A stretch of DNA of 38,528 nucleotides from an uncultured Bacteroides sp. (GCA_947074205.1 CAMTOQ010000027.1:1-38528), one strand, 5' to 3'. Shown: positions 15,807-24,942, counted from the first letter of the stretch. Numbers and translations: made by a program. Notes: a model not told the origin generated them from the letters alone.

Positions 15807-17045
15807 ATGAGATTTGACAGAGATATATTCGAAGAGATACTAATCACCATCACCCGCAATCGCACACGCAGTTTCCTTACTGCCTTCGGGGTGTTTTGGG
15901 GTATCTTTATGCTGGTTGCCTTGATAGGAGGCGGTCAGGGCATGCAGCAGATGATGCAATCGCAGTTCGAGGGGTTTGCTACCAACTCGGGGTTTCTGTG
16001 GCCACAACAAACGGGCGAAGCTTACAAAGGCTTTCGCAAAGGCCGTTGGTGGTCGATGGATATAGACGATGTGGCACGACTGAAAAAGCTAGACGAGATA
16101 GATGTGGTGACACCTACGCTGAGCCGTTGGAACAGAAACGCCATCTTTCAAGATAAAAAGAGCGATGTAATTGTTAAGGGACTCTATCCCGACTACAACA
16201 AGATTGAGGAACTGGATATCATCAAGGGACGCTTAATCAACGATGTAGATATTCGCGAAGAGCGCAAGGTGGCCGTCATTGGCGACCGTATCTACGAGAA
16301 CCTGTTCGAGAAAGAGGCCGATCCCATTGGCAAATATGTCCAAGTAGATGGTATCTACTACCGAGTGGTGGGGGTAGCCAAGTCCAACGGGAATATCAAT
16401 ATTCAGGGCGACAATGCCGAGAGTATCATCATCCCATTTACCACGATGCAGAAGGCCTATAACGTGGGACGAAACATCGAGCTGCTCTGCTTCACCGTGA
16501 AGCCCGGCGTGGTGGTGAGCGAGATACAAGATAAGATTGAGGGGGTGATTAAGGAACCTCACCTCATTGCTCCCAACGATACGCAGGCGTTGATGCTGCT
16601 CAACACAGAAGCGATGTTTAGCATGATGGACAACCTCTTCACCGGCATACATATATTGATATGGATGGTGGGACTGGGCACACTGCTAGCCGGGGCCATC
16701 GGGGTATCGAACATTATGATGGTAACGGTAAAAGAGCGTACCACCGAGATTGGTATCCGCCGCGCCATCGGAGCTCGTCCACAGGACATCTTGCAGCAGA
16801 TCCTTTCGGAGAGTATCGTGCTCACTACCGTAGCCGGTATGGCCGGCATCAGCTTCGGGGTGATGGTGTTGCAGTTGCTGGAGCTGGGCACAACAGATGA
16901 GGGCAAGGTCTACAATTTCCAAGTATCCTTCTGGCTAGCCATCGGGGTATGTGTACTGCTTGCAGTGCTGGGAGTGCTGGCCGGACTAGCACCTGCCTAC
17001 CGAGCCATGGCTATTCGCCCCATCGAAGCGATACGCGACGAGTAG
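15807..17045 (+). CDS. MacB-like FtsX-type permease, second of two
   Basis: This is a 412-residue paralogue of the preceding permease with the same layout: an N-terminal helix (RSFLTAFGVFWGIFMLVALI), a MacB periplasmic core (about 45-260), and an FtsX domain with GVSNIMMVTVKERTTEIGIR and two further helices. The near-identical signature but otherwise diverged sequence indicates an old duplication kept as two subunits. It is followed by 66 nt to the adaptor gene with no terminator, so expression should be coupled through the operon. Confidence 0.9.
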   Translation: MRFDRDIFEEILITITRNRTRSFLTAFGVFWGIFMLVALIGGGQGMQQMMQSQFEGFATNSGFLWPQQTGEAYKGFRKGRWWSMDIDDVARLKKLDEIDVVTPTLSRWNRNAIFQDKKSDVIVKGLYPDYNKIEELDIIKGRLINDVDIREERKVAVIGDRIYENLFEKEADPIGKYVQVDGIYYRVVGVAKSNGNINIQGDNAESIIIPFTTMQKAYNVGRNIELLCFTVKPGVVVSEIQDKIEGVIKEPHLIAPNDTQALMLLNTEAMFSMMDNLFTGIHILIWMVGLGTLLAGAIGVSNIMMVTVKERTTEIGIRRAIGARPQDILQQILSESIVLTTVAGMAGISFGVMVLQLLELGTTDEGKVYNFQVSFWLAIGVCVLLAVLGVLAGLAPAYRAMAIRPIEAIRDE

Positions 17046-17111
17046 TCGGTCCACCTATCTCATAAAACTAAAAACATATACTTGAATCAATAATAAAAAA
17101 ACTCTATAACA

Positions 17112-18209
17112 ATGAAGAAGTTCTTTAAAGTCAGTCTGCTTATCCTTATAGCAGTTCTCCTATTGGGCACATTTGTATTCCTTTATCAGAAGTCTAAACC
17201 CAAAGTGGTAGTCTACGAATTGGTATCACCCTCGGTGGACGACCTCGAGAAGAGCACCGTAGCTACTGGTAAGATTGAACCACGCGACGAGATTTTGATC
17301 AAGCCACAGATCTCGGGCATCATCGATGTGGTGTACAAAGAGGCTGGTCAGAAGATTAAGAAAGATGAGGTGATTGCCAAAGTGAAGGTAATCCCCGAAC
17401 TAGGCCAACTCAATGCTGCCGAAAGCCGCATCCGCCTAGCACAGATCAACAACACGCAGACGAAAACCGATTTCGATCGTATCGAGAAACTCTACAACGA
17501 CAAGTTGGTGAGCAAGGAAGATTACGAGAAGAGTGGCGTGTCACTGAAACAGTCTAACGAGGAGTTGCAAGCTGCACAAGATGCGTTGGAGATTATCAAA
17601 GACGGTATCACTAAGAACAGTGCCTCTTTCTCGAGCACACTGATTCGCTCTACCATCGATGGTTTGATTCTAGATGTGCCGGTAAAGGCGGGTAACTCGG
17701 TAATCATGAGTAACACGTTTAATGATGGTACTACCATCGCTACCGTAGCCAATATGAACGACTTGATCTTCCGTGGCAATATCGACGAAACCGAGGTGGG
17801 ACGTATCCACGAAAATATGCCGGTGAAGCTTACTATCGGTGCCTTGCAAAACCTATCTTTCGATGCTACACTAGAGTATATCTCGCCTAAGGGTGTGGAA
17901 TCGAACGGAGCCAATCAGTTCGAAATCAAGGCTGCAGTGGTGGCGCCCGATAGTGTGGTGATTCGCTCGGGCTACTCGGCCAACGCAGAGATCGTGTTGC
18001 AACGTGCAACCAATGTGCTCACTGTACCCGAGTCGGTAATCGAATTTAGCGGCGACTCTACCTTTATCTATGTGATGACGGACTCTATACCTACACAGCA
18101 GTTCGAACGCACACCGGTAAAAATCGGCATGAGCGATGGTATCAACATCGAAGTGAAACAAGGTATCAACGCCAACGACAAGCTTCGTGGCAACGAGAAG
18201 AACAGCTAA
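17112..18209 (+). CDS. HlyD/MacA-family periplasmic adaptor
   Basis: This is a 365-residue membrane-fusion protein. One N-terminal membrane helix (about 5-26) anchors it in the inner membrane. Then come a barrel-sandwich (biotinyl-lipoyl-like) half with TGKIEPRDEILIKPQISG, a long alpha-helical hairpin (about 95-165, rich in Glu/Lys/Gln, coiled-coil like), the second lipoyl half, and beta-barrel segments with GNIDETEVGRI and a C-terminal LTVPESVIEF strand. It should bridge the MacB-like permeases and the TolC-like channel encoded on either side. Length and order are normal for the family. Confidence 0.9.
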   Translation: MKKFFKVSLLILIAVLLLGTFVFLYQKSKPKVVVYELVSPSVDDLEKSTVATGKIEPRDEILIKPQISGIIDVVYKEAGQKIKKDEVIAKVKVIPELGQLNAAESRIRLAQINNTQTKTDFDRIEKLYNDKLVSKEDYEKSGVSLKQSNEELQAAQDALEIIKDGITKNSASFSSTLIRSTIDGLILDVPVKAGNSVIMSNTFNDGTTIATVANMNDLIFRGNIDETEVGRIHENMPVKLTIGALQNLSFDATLEYISPKGVESNGANQFEIKAAVVAPDSVVIRSGYSANAEIVLQRATNVLTVPESVIEFSGDSTFIYVMTDSIPTQQFERTPVKIGMSDGINIEVKQGINANDKLRGNEKNS

Positions 18210-18240
18210 ACCTATCACTCACTAAAAAGCAACTATCCGT

Positions 18241-19548
18241 ATGAAAAAGATATTTCTACTCTGCCTGTCGCTACTAGCCCTCACTGCTTCGGCACAACAG
18301 GGCTGGACGCTGCGCCAGTGCATCGACTACGCCATCGCTCACAACATCGACGTGCAGCGCATAGCCAACAGTGCCGAGCAAACCTCGGTGGAGGTAAGCA
18401 CTGCCAAATGGAGCCGCTTGCCCAACCTCAACGGAAGCGTGGGACAGGGCTGGAACTGGGGACGTGCCGCTTCGCCTGTGGACAATACCTATAGCGATAC
18501 TAGCAGTGGTAACACTTCGTTTGGAGTAGGCAGCAGCGTGCCTTTGTTTACCGGCCTACAGATTCCAAACCAATATGCGTTAGCCAAACTCAACTTCAGT
18601 GCGGCTATCGAAGACCTCAACAAGGCCAAGGAAGATATCGCCATCCAAGTGGCATCGAGCTACCTGCAAGTGTTGTTCAACCAAGAGATCTACCGCGTGG
18701 CACAAGCGCAAGTGGAACTGAGCAACAGCCAGTACCAGCGTCTTGTCAAGCTAGAAGAGGTGGGCAAAGCGGCCAGTGCCGAAGTAGCCGAAGCCAAAGC
18801 TCGCCTAGCACAAGACGAGATGAATGCCGTGCAGGCCGATAACAACCAAAAGTTGTCGCTGCTCGACCTGAGCCAGCTGCTAGAGCTTCCCACCCCCGAA
18901 GGGTTCAACGTCACTGCCGAGGAGTTGCCTCCTTTTGGCACACTCTCTGCTCCCGACGAGGTATACACCGACGCTTTGATGAATAAGCCCGAGATTAGAG
19001 CCGCACAGCTTCGCCTGGAAGGTAGTCAACGCAGCATACGCATTGCGCAGAGCCAGTACTACCCACAACTGTCGTTCAGTGCCAATCTATCGACCAGCTA
19101 CTACACCATGAGTGGCGTAGATACCGACAACTTCGGCTCGCAGTTCAAAAACAACTTCAACAAGTATGTAGGCTTCAACCTCAATATACCTATCTTCAAT
19201 CGCCTCAGCACTCGCAACAATGTGCGTGCCGCCCGTCTTCGTCAGCAGAACTACAACCTGCAACTGGACAACACCAAGAAGACGCTCTATAAGGAGATTC
19301 AGCAAGCATGGTACAATGCGGTAGCCGCCGAGAGTAAGTACAAGAGCAGCACCACAGCTGTAGAGGCCAACCAAGAAGCCTTCCGCCTCATCGGCGAGAA
19401 GTTCGATAACGGCCAAGCCACTCTCCTAGCCTACGACGAGGCCAAGCAGAACCTAATGAAATCGGAGTCGGATGCCATCCAAGCGAAGTACGATTACATC
19501 TTCCGCCTCAAAATTCTAGATTTCTACAAAGGCATACCCCTTGCCTAA
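18241..19548 (+). CDS. TolC-family outer-membrane efflux protein
   Basis: This is a 435-residue outer-membrane factor with a signal peptide ending at TASAQ. Two OEP repeats are visible: each begins near a W/Y-rich helix, with beta-barrel segments around SVGQGWNWGR and LSFSANLSTSYYT and long helices rich in Ala/Gln/Glu (for example QYQRLVKLEEVGKAASAEVA). It would form the trimeric channel that completes the tripartite exporter encoded by the four genes before it, 31 nt downstream of the adaptor. A strong hairpin follows the stop. Genes of this order are common in Bacteroidetes, usually without a known substrate. Confidence 0.92.
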   Translation: MKKIFLLCLSLLALTASAQQGWTLRQCIDYAIAHNIDVQRIANSAEQTSVEVSTAKWSRLPNLNGSVGQGWNWGRAASPVDNTYSDTSSGNTSFGVGSSVPLFTGLQIPNQYALAKLNFSAAIEDLNKAKEDIAIQVASSYLQVLFNQEIYRVAQAQVELSNSQYQRLVKLEEVGKAASAEVAEAKARLAQDEMNAVQADNNQKLSLLDLSQLLELPTPEGFNVTAEELPPFGTLSAPDEVYTDALMNKPEIRAAQLRLEGSQRSIRIAQSQYYPQLSFSANLSTSYYTMSGVDTDNFGSQFKNNFNKYVGFNLNIPIFNRLSTRNNVRAARLRQQNYNLQLDNTKKTLYKEIQQAWYNAVAAESKYKSSTTAVEANQEAFRLIGEKFDNGQATLLAYDEAKQNLMKSESDAIQAKYDYIFRLKILDFYKGIPLA

Positions 19549-19584
19549 AAGATAAAACCCATTTCATTGTGTATTTTTAAGAGA

Positions 19585-19632
19585 AACCCTCCCGCCAGTC
19601 TATGTGATATAGATAGCGGGAGGGTTCATTTG
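19585..19632 (+). terminator. hairpin ending the export operon
   Basis: An 11-bp perfect stem AACCCTCCCGC (19585-19595) / GCGGGAGGGTT (19616-19626) with a small inner stem is followed by a weakly T-rich stretch. Confidence 0.65.
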
Positions 19633-19778
19633 TTGGTGAGGTGGAGAATACAGCCAGCTGTGCCCTAACAGATATAACACTTCGTATTCACTATAAAGAC
19701 AAAATCCCCTCCCCATATTGAACCTTTCCACCCGCTGCAAGGTTTACATCAATATCACCCCAAAAAAAACGCGCCCTT

Positions 19779-20057
19779 ATGCTAGACATTAAGAACTTCG
19801 AACGATCGCCGCTAGCCAAGCTAAAGAAACTAAAGGTTGGAGACAAGATAGAACTACTCACCTTTAAGCGCGACCGCAAGGTGGTTATCATCAAGATGGC
19901 GGAACATAGCGTGAATGTGCTGCAAGATGGGTTTGAGATAAAGGAATATATAGATCTGAGCGAACCGGAGCTGATGAAACTATTGCACCAACTTCGCAAG
20001 ATAGAGTTCCCACGGAGCCACAAGTTTTTTATGGAGATTATTCCGGCCAATAGATAG
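19779..20057 (+). CDS. small protein of unknown function, first of a pair
   Basis: This is a 92-residue, charged, cytoplasmic-type protein without a signal peptide or membrane segment. The middle (LKVGDKIELLTFKRDRKVVI) reads like a short SH3-like beta-barrel, and the rest (LSEPELMKLLHQLRKIEF) like a helix. No family is recognised. It lies 28 nt before another small gene of similar size on the same strand, and together they look like a two-gene cassette. No promoter of the TAnnTTTG type is seen in the 150 nt upstream. The coding case rests on clean start, no overlap and pairing with the next gene. Confidence 0.6.
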   Translation: MLDIKNFERSPLAKLKKLKVGDKIELLTFKRDRKVVIIKMAEHSVNVLQDGFEIKEYIDLSEPELMKLLHQLRKIEFPRSHKFFMEIIPANR

Positions 20058-20084
20058 ATAATAACAACCCTAAAAGAGAGAAGT

Positions 20085-20411
20085 ATGGACTTAAAGGTTA
20101 GCATCGAGGAGAATAAGTATATGGAGAAGTTTTTCAAAAACTTTCCGCAGTACGAGGAGCAGGTCAAGGAGAATATCTATCACAAACTGCCGGAGATCAT
20201 CACCTACCGGCCACATAAGATTAAACCGGCCTACCACCTGAAACGTAACGGACACACCATACTGGAGTATAAGGTGTCGGTACACAACAAGGATTTCCGA
20301 GCGGCCTACACGCAGGTGGGCAACGAGGTGAACCTCTTTTTCATCTCCGAAACTACCATCAAGAGGCACTTTGTGGCGGTGCTGGAGGCCACTACACTGG
20401 TAGACAAGTAG
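20085..20411 (+). CDS. small protein of unknown function, second of a pair
   Basis: This is a 108-residue basic protein with no signal peptide. The second half, HTILEYKVSVHNKDFRAAYT and EVNLFFISETTIKRHFVAVL, alternates strands and helices in a way loosely like small RelE/ParE-fold toxins, but no catalytic motif can be named and the likeness is weak. Translation would start just after the previous gene (28-nt gap, AAGAGAGAAGT before the ATG). The size, pairing and order are compatible with a toxin-antitoxin-like module, although a DNA- or RNA-binding pair of another kind is equally possible. Confidence 0.6.
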   Translation: MDLKVSIEENKYMEKFFKNFPQYEEQVKENIYHKLPEIITYRPHKIKPAYHLKRNGHTILEYKVSVHNKDFRAAYTQVGNEVNLFFISETTIKRHFVAVLEATTLVDK

Positions 20412-20412
20412 A

Positions 20413-20447
20413 AGCCCCTCACCACTGGTTTAGAGCTGCGAGGGGCT
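20413..20447. terminator. hairpin between convergent small genes
   Basis: An 8-bp perfect stem AGCCCCTC (20413-20420) / GAGGGGCT (20440-20447) just after the plus-strand stop. There is no T tract, so termination is uncertain. Confidence 0.4.
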
Positions 20448-20544
20448 ACACCGAGATGCTATCTCAGTACAATTGTTACGAGTAAAACGTTAAGATTATC
20501 TGCTATAAGAAGCAGCTAGAGAGGAGGGAAAGAGAGGGTAAGAA

Positions 20545-20928
20545 TCAGAAAGAGGTGAAGCTCAAATCCTGCTTGGTTTTGTCGATAGCATCGCCATCTT
20601 GATCGAGTTCAAAAGTCTGCACATAGGTCTTACCTTTGATATAGCTATACTTGCTTACAAATCGAGGTACCCAGTGCTGTGCCACCTTGTTCCAGCGATA
20701 GAGGGTTACACTTTTCAATCGATCTTTCTTGTCGAAATCGTAATGGTAGCGCACATAAGGTTCCACATCATTTCCAACTTCGTAAGAGGTACGATAGGTC
20801 AGTTCAGTGCCGGGTGCATCACATACAGTTACTATCTTCCGATCTTCTCCGTTTACTGCCCATGCAGCGGTAGCAGATAGGCAAATTATTGCCAATGCCA
20901 CAAATCTAAAAATTGATAATGTTTTCAT
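20545..20928 (-). CDS. DUF3836-like exported small protein
   Basis: This is a 127-residue protein with a signal peptide (cleavage near ATAAWA). The mature part has YHYDFDKKDRLKSVTLYRWN then WVPRFVSKYSY, a YD-repeat-like run of beta strands that resembles DUF3836 proteins found in several copies in Bacteroides genomes. Assignment is from the motif pattern by eye. No function is known for that family; it is expected in the periplasm or outside the cell. On the minus strand a near-consensus -7 box (AATATTTG, 20977-20970) lies about 42 nt upstream of the start. Confidence 0.6.
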   Translation of the reverse strand: MKTLSIFRFVALAIICLSATAAWAVNGEDRKIVTVCDAPGTELTYRTSYEVGNDVEPYVRYHYDFDKKDRLKSVTLYRWNKVAQHWVPRFVSKYSYIKGKTYVQTFELDQDGDAIDKTKQDLSFTSF

Positions 20929-21043
20929 AAGATAAGTTTTTTAAGTTGCTGATTACTTATTGGTTATCACAAATATTAGACGCATGCTACAGGGCAAAAG
21001 GTTGCAGTCTGAGCAAAAAAAAAATCGCCATCTGCTGGCAAGG

Positions 21044-21131
21044 GCTACCTAGCTTGGTGGATAGCGCTACTCACCACGCAGGCAAAGGCTACTCACCGCG
21101 CTGAGTAAGGCTAGCCAGCAAGACCGCACTT
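21044..21131. repeat. degenerate 22-bp tandem repeat
   Basis: GCTA recurs at exactly 22-bp spacing at 21044, 21066, 21088 and 21110. Units two and three share GCTACTCACC-CGC-G. Unit three is itself nearly palindromic (TACTCA…TGAGTA). Units one and four are more worn. Confidence 0.55.
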
Positions 21132-21175
21132 CTCGTCCTGACCAGCTGAAATCTACCAATGCAACAATAAGTAGC

Positions 21176-21207
21176 TTAGGATATTAAACAGAATTGTCTT
21201 ATATTTG
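21176..21207 (+). promoter_or_regulatory. esterase promoter
   Basis: TATATTTG at 21200-21207, with a TTA (21176-21178) about 21 nt upstream. It overlaps a possible GTG start at 21207, so the transcript would begin after that codon and the ATG at 21237 is preferred. Confidence 0.6.
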
Positions 21208-21236
21208 TGACTGTAACCATTTATCTACAGACATCT

Positions 21237-22034
21237 ATGAGATGGACAATTTTACTACTATTTGTAGCATTTGTTTCACCGACATATGCACAAAACTATA
21301 AGACGGAAGTCGACATACCTTACTCAGTGCTTTCGGAAGATAGCTACAAAAACGAGCGCACCAAGCTCGACATCTACTACCCCACGGACAAAAAAGGCTT
21401 TGCCACTGTGATATTTCTTCACGGAGGTGGACTGGAAGGTGGCAGTAAGCACATACCCCTAGAGCTGCAACAGCAACAGATAGCGGTGGTGGCACCCAAC
21501 TACCGACTTAGCCCTAAGGCACATCACCCTACCTATATTGAAGATGCAGCAGAGAGTGTGGCATGGACCATCGAAAACATAGCTCGATATGGTGGGGATC
21601 CTAAAAAGATTTATCTAGCAGGCCACTCGGCCGGAGGCTACCTCACACTGATGCTGGCACTCGACAAGAGTTATCTTGACCGTCACGGTGTGGATGCCGA
21701 TTCGCTAGCGGGATATCTGCCCATTAGCGGACAGACCAACACGCACTACACCATACGCAAAGAGCGTGGCATGGACCCCGTGGTGCCTATCATAGACCAA
21801 TATGCACCCATCTATCACAGCAGGCAGTTGGCGCCACCACTATTGCTCGTCACCGGCGACCGCCGCACGGAGCTCACAGCACGATACACCGAGAATCTAC
21901 ACCTACAAGATATATTGCGTGCCAAGGGTGCCGAAGTGCCCTTCTACGAGCTGCAAGGCTTCGATCACTCTACGGTGATAACGCCCGCACTAACGCTATT
22001 GCTTGAAATGGTGAAGGAGAATCAGAAGGAATAA
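21237..22034 (+). CDS. secreted alpha/beta-hydrolase (BD-FAE/lipase-like esterase)
   Basis: This is a 265-residue protein counted from the ATG at 21237 (signal peptide ending PTYAQ); a GTG at 21207 in the same frame lies inside the promoter. The hydrolase motifs are HGGG (His62 onward, oxyanion hole), GHSAGGY with nucleophile Ser131, and DHSTV with His244 as the likely catalytic base. This pattern fits the hormone-sensitive-lipase/BD-FAE group, which cleaves acyl or feruloyl esters from polysaccharides or small molecules. Export suggests a periplasmic substrate. It stands 91 nt before an OYE-type reductase with no terminator between, so they may be co-expressed. Confidence 0.85.
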   Translation: MRWTILLLFVAFVSPTYAQNYKTEVDIPYSVLSEDSYKNERTKLDIYYPTDKKGFATVIFLHGGGLEGGSKHIPLELQQQQIAVVAPNYRLSPKAHHPTYIEDAAESVAWTIENIARYGGDPKKIYLAGHSAGGYLTLMLALDKSYLDRHGVDADSLAGYLPISGQTNTHYTIRKERGMDPVVPIIDQYAPIYHSRQLAPPLLLVTGDRRTELTARYTENLHLQDILRAKGAEVPFYELQGFDHSTVITPALTLLLEMVKENQKE

Positions 22035-22125
22035 AGTCGATTGGCCTGTTTCTGCGAGTTCATAGTCCACCTTGGGAGGCAGCACCGGATCGCTACTTAA
22101 ATATTCACAGAAAACGAAATAATCC

Positions 22126-23238
22126 ATGAATACCTCTAAAATTCTAAACTTCGTACTGGCCTTGTGCCTCATCATAGTATGCATAAAGTTCATCACCTCG
22201 GGCAACGAATCGAATAGCAGCTCGAAAGAGGACTATTTATCAATCAGCAATAATAAGGAGAAGATGAAAACTCTATTGGATACCACTACAATGGGTAAAC
22301 TCCAACTAAAAAACAGGTTTGTAAGGGCTTCTGTGGGCGACAAGACGCACCACGGCGAGCTAAACAAGGAAGCAACCATACAGCTCTATACCGATTTGGC
22401 GCAAGGGGGTGTGGGTACCATCTTGTCGGGCTACACCATCATCGACGAGAGCGAAAAGGGACAGAACATCTTTGCGATGTACGATGATAAGTTTATCGAC
22501 GACCATGCCGAGCTAACTGCTGCCGTACACCAAAACGGGGCCAATATACTGATGCAATTGGTTCATCTGGGAGCTAATTACAATGCGAAAGACAAGGATA
22601 CGCATATCGCCTTGGGCGCTAGCGCAGTGCCCAACCTCCAGACGGGCATTGTGCCACGCGAAATGACCCAAGCAGATATCGACAGACTGATTCAGAACTT
22701 TGCCGATGCAGCAGTACGTGCCCAAAAGGCGGGCTATGACGGAGTGGAGATTCACGGTTGCCACGGCTACTTCTTGCACCAGTTTATCACCCGCTACTAC
22801 AACCGCCGCACCGACAAATATGGAGGCAGCATGGAAAACAGAAACCGCATCGTGCTAGAGGTGTACGACGCTATCCGCCAAGCAGTGGGCAACGATTTCC
22901 AAGTATGGATCAAGGTGCAAAGCCAAGACGCTTTCGACGGTGGAGTGACCCACGAAGAGTGCCTCTACTTGACCAATGAGCTTGCCAAAAGGGGAATCGA
23001 TGCCATCGAGGTAAGCGGCAACTTCTGGGATTTCCGGGGCAACGAGGCCTTCTTCAAGGATATAGCGAACCAAATAGCCACCGAAACGGGTGTACCCGTA
23101 ATTGTAACAGGCGGCAACCGCGATTTCGCAGTGATGGAGCAGATGATTAACGAAACAGCCATCGAGTACGTAGGGATGGCCCGCCCATTGATCCAAAATC
23201 CAAGGATGATTGGGGAGTATATGGAGACGAAAAAATAG
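22126..23238 (+). CDS. old yellow enzyme-family NADH:flavin oxidoreductase with N-terminal membrane anchor
   Basis: This is a 370-residue flavoprotein. Residues 47-370 are a TIM-barrel OYE domain (starts MKTLLDTTTMGKLQLKNRFV) with substrate-binding His210 and His213 in the IHGCHG motif, the HLGANY region, RTDKYGGSMENR and a phosphate-binding VIVTGG. Family members reduce enones, nitro compounds or quinones with NAD(P)H and FMN. The first 46 residues are extra: a single hydrophobic helix (ILNFVLALCLIIVCIKFI) followed by a Ser/Asn/Lys-rich linker. A Met at residue 47 could be an internal start, but there is no good promoter or ribosome site there. If the long form is real, the domain would lie outside the inner membrane or be tethered to it. 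Substrate unknown. Confidence 0.88.
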   Translation: MNTSKILNFVLALCLIIVCIKFITSGNESNSSSKEDYLSISNNKEKMKTLLDTTTMGKLQLKNRFVRASVGDKTHHGELNKEATIQLYTDLAQGGVGTILSGYTIIDESEKGQNIFAMYDDKFIDDHAELTAAVHQNGANILMQLVHLGANYNAKDKDTHIALGASAVPNLQTGIVPREMTQADIDRLIQNFADAAVRAQKAGYDGVEIHGCHGYFLHQFITRYYNRRTDKYGGSMENRNRIVLEVYDAIRQAVGNDFQVWIKVQSQDAFDGGVTHEECLYLTNELAKRGIDAIEVSGNFWDFRGNEAFFKDIANQIATETGVPVIVTGGNRDFAVMEQMINETAIEYVGMARPLIQNPRMIGEYMETKK

Positions 23239-23242
23239 AGAA

Positions 23243-23365
23243 GTAGGGACGCAGCGTGCTGCGTCCGCAATGCCGCATGGGAAAATACAATGCGGTGTTT
23301 ACATCGTTGTTACAATAAATTGTTGGACGTGTTGTTGGACCGGACGCAGCACGCTGCGTCCCTAC
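23243..23365. mobile_element. 123-bp MITE-like element with 25-bp inverted repeats
   Basis: Perfect 25-bp terminal inverted repeats at 23243-23267 and 23341-23365 flank a 73-bp core. Each end is also a hairpin by itself (GGACGCAGC, 2 nt, GCTGCGTCC), and the core has a third stem (CCGCAT/ATGCGG). It carries no ORF and no clear target-site duplication. It sits between convergent genes, 4 nt after the OYE stop, so it may also end transcription. Confidence 0.7.
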
Positions 23366-23415
23366 TGCCTTGCGGATAATTGCACCTATCTCCTCGCGCA
23401 GATATTCTCCCCTCT

Positions 23416-24942
23416 TTACCCCAACAACTCCTCCGTTTCGGTGGTCATTCTATTCTGTCGGATGCGGGCTTGGAGTTCCCAGGTGCGCAGCCTATCCTTA
23501 TATATATTGTTGGCATTGGACTTCTCTATGCTGAGGGCAGCGTCGGAATTGCCTTCCCAGCGGCGGCAGAGGTAGACCACATCGTAGATGCGACCAATCT
23601 GGAAGGTGCGGCTGATGCGTAGGCCGATGGCATAGTCTTCGCCATAGCTGGTGTTGGGCAAGCCGATGCGGCGCAGTAATGGAGTGTAGAAGGCACGCGG
23701 AGCACCAAGGCCATTGATGCGGAGGGCATTGTTGCGACCATTCTCGGGCGTCCATTCGCGATGGTCGATGATGCCCGGCTCTATGGTGTTGAGGTCGAAA
23801 TCGCAGAGGCGATAAGTGCCCACCACCATGCCACACTTCTGCTTATAGAAAGCATCTACTATGGTTTGCAGGGTGTGCTCGTCGGCATAGAGGTCATCGC
23901 TATCGAGCTGCACGGCAAAGCGTCCGCAGCGTTCATCGCCTACCCCGTAGTTCCAACAGCCACCAATGCCTAGATCGTCACGATTTGGGGTGAGAAGTAT
24001 CACACGCTTATCTTCTTGCGCCAATCTTTTCACCACATCGGTGGTGCCATCGGTACTGAAATTATCGATTACTATCACGTTGAATGGGAAATTGGTCTGC
24101 TGCATCAAGGCCGATTGAATGGCATCACCAATGGTCTTCGACCTATCGCGCACGGGAATAATGACACTAGCCTCCACATCGAACTCCTGCTCCTCTTCAC
24201 TAAAAAAGATACTATCCTTGAACGACATCGCCTCGAACACAGGGGGCAGATAGGCGCCAATCTCTTTGAGGTGCTCGGTGCAAACGGCCTCCATCTCTAT
24301 CTGTACCTCACGGTTGCGAGGGTCTACGTAGGCAAATTGGCTATTGGCATCGTCCTCTTCTTGTGGAAGATGCACGGTATAGAGGTATTCGTTGATACGC
24401 ACCAGTTCTCCCTCTTGCGACAGCTTCAAGCGGAGGTCGTATAGGGCAGCATAGTCGAAGAAGTCCACCAATCGGGCAGCGGCAGCACGGAAGCAGTCGC
24501 CACACATCAACATCAGTTCGCCAAAATCGAAATCGCTTCGCAAACTTCCCATCTGATAGTCGATAAGAGGGGCGGCGGCACGCTCAAATCCCCACTGAAA
24601 ATAACGATCGGCATAGATCATAGCGGCACCACTATCTACTAAAAGATCGAGCATTCGATGCAAGGCACCTAGCCCGGGATGAATGGCATGTGGTGTGGTG
24701 CAGAGCATCACGTAGGGTGTACCTCCACTCTTCTCGGCTATGAGTTGCAGTGTGGTGGTGGAGTACAAAGAGTCGATGGATAGCACCTGGCACCCCTCAA
24801 CAGGGTCGATATCGGTTTCGGTGAGCAGATAGATGTCGCACAGATCACCCATTTGCAACAGTTCGGACAAGAGTGGATGGGTAGCAGCATCGCCTTTATA
24901 AGGGATGAAGCAGGAAAGCAATGATTCAGGCATAGAATACAT
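23416..24942 (-). CDS. two-domain family 2 glycosyltransferase
   Basis: This is a 508-residue cytoplasmic protein. The C-terminal half is a GT2 GT-A domain from about residue 260: [31 protein letters not shown], the DxD-type motif LDSDDLY and [10 protein letters not shown] near the acceptor site. The first 240 residues form another domain with a degenerate GT-A-like outline ([32 protein letters not shown]), without a clear DxD. It may be an inactive partner domain or a separate binding module. It stands alone on the minus strand; no sugar pathway genes are next to it. Two starts (Met1, Met4) are possible. Its sugar donor and acceptor are unknown. Confidence 0.82.
   Translation of the reverse strand: MYSMPESLLSCFIPYKGDAATHPLLSELLQMGDLCDIYLLTETDIDPVEGCQVLSIDSLYSTTTLQLIAEKSGGTPYVMLCTTPHAIHPGLGALHRMLDLLVDSGAAMIYADRYFQWGFERAAAPLIDYQMGSLRSDFDFGELMLMCGDCFRAAAARLVDFFDYAALYDLRLKLSQEGELVRINEYLYTVHLPQEEDDANSQFAYVDPRNREVQIEMEAVCTEHLKEIGAYLPPVFEAMSFKDSIFFSEEEQEFDVEASVIIPVRDRSKTIGDAIQSALMQQTNFPFNVIVIDNFSTDGTTDVVKRLAQEDKRVILLTPNRDDLGIGGCWNYGVGDERCGRFAVQLDSDDLYADEHTLQTIVDAFYKQKCGMVVGTYRLCDFDLNTIEPGIIDHREWTPENGRNNALRINGLGAPRAFYTPLLRRIGLPNTSYGEDYAIGLRISRTFQIGRIYDVVYLCRRWEGNSDAALSIEKSNANNIYKDRLRTWELQARIRQNRMTTETEELLG

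Larger units (their letters stand above)
20929..21236. other. 308-nt intergenic region with periodic repeat
   Basis: It lies between divergent genes. It holds a weak promoter for the DUF3836-like gene, a nine-base A run at 21016-21024, a 22-bp periodic repeat (21044-21131) and the esterase promoter (21176-21207). No ORF is seen. Confidence 0.6.

Noticed and set aside
21207..21236. GTG start at 21207 for the esterase.
   Set aside because: The codon overlaps the -7 promoter box, and the ATG at 21237 begins a clean signal peptide.
23243..23365. CRISPR-like or tRNA-like structure.
   Set aside because: There are only two arms in inverted, not direct, orientation, and no cloverleaf or anticodon arm can be drawn.
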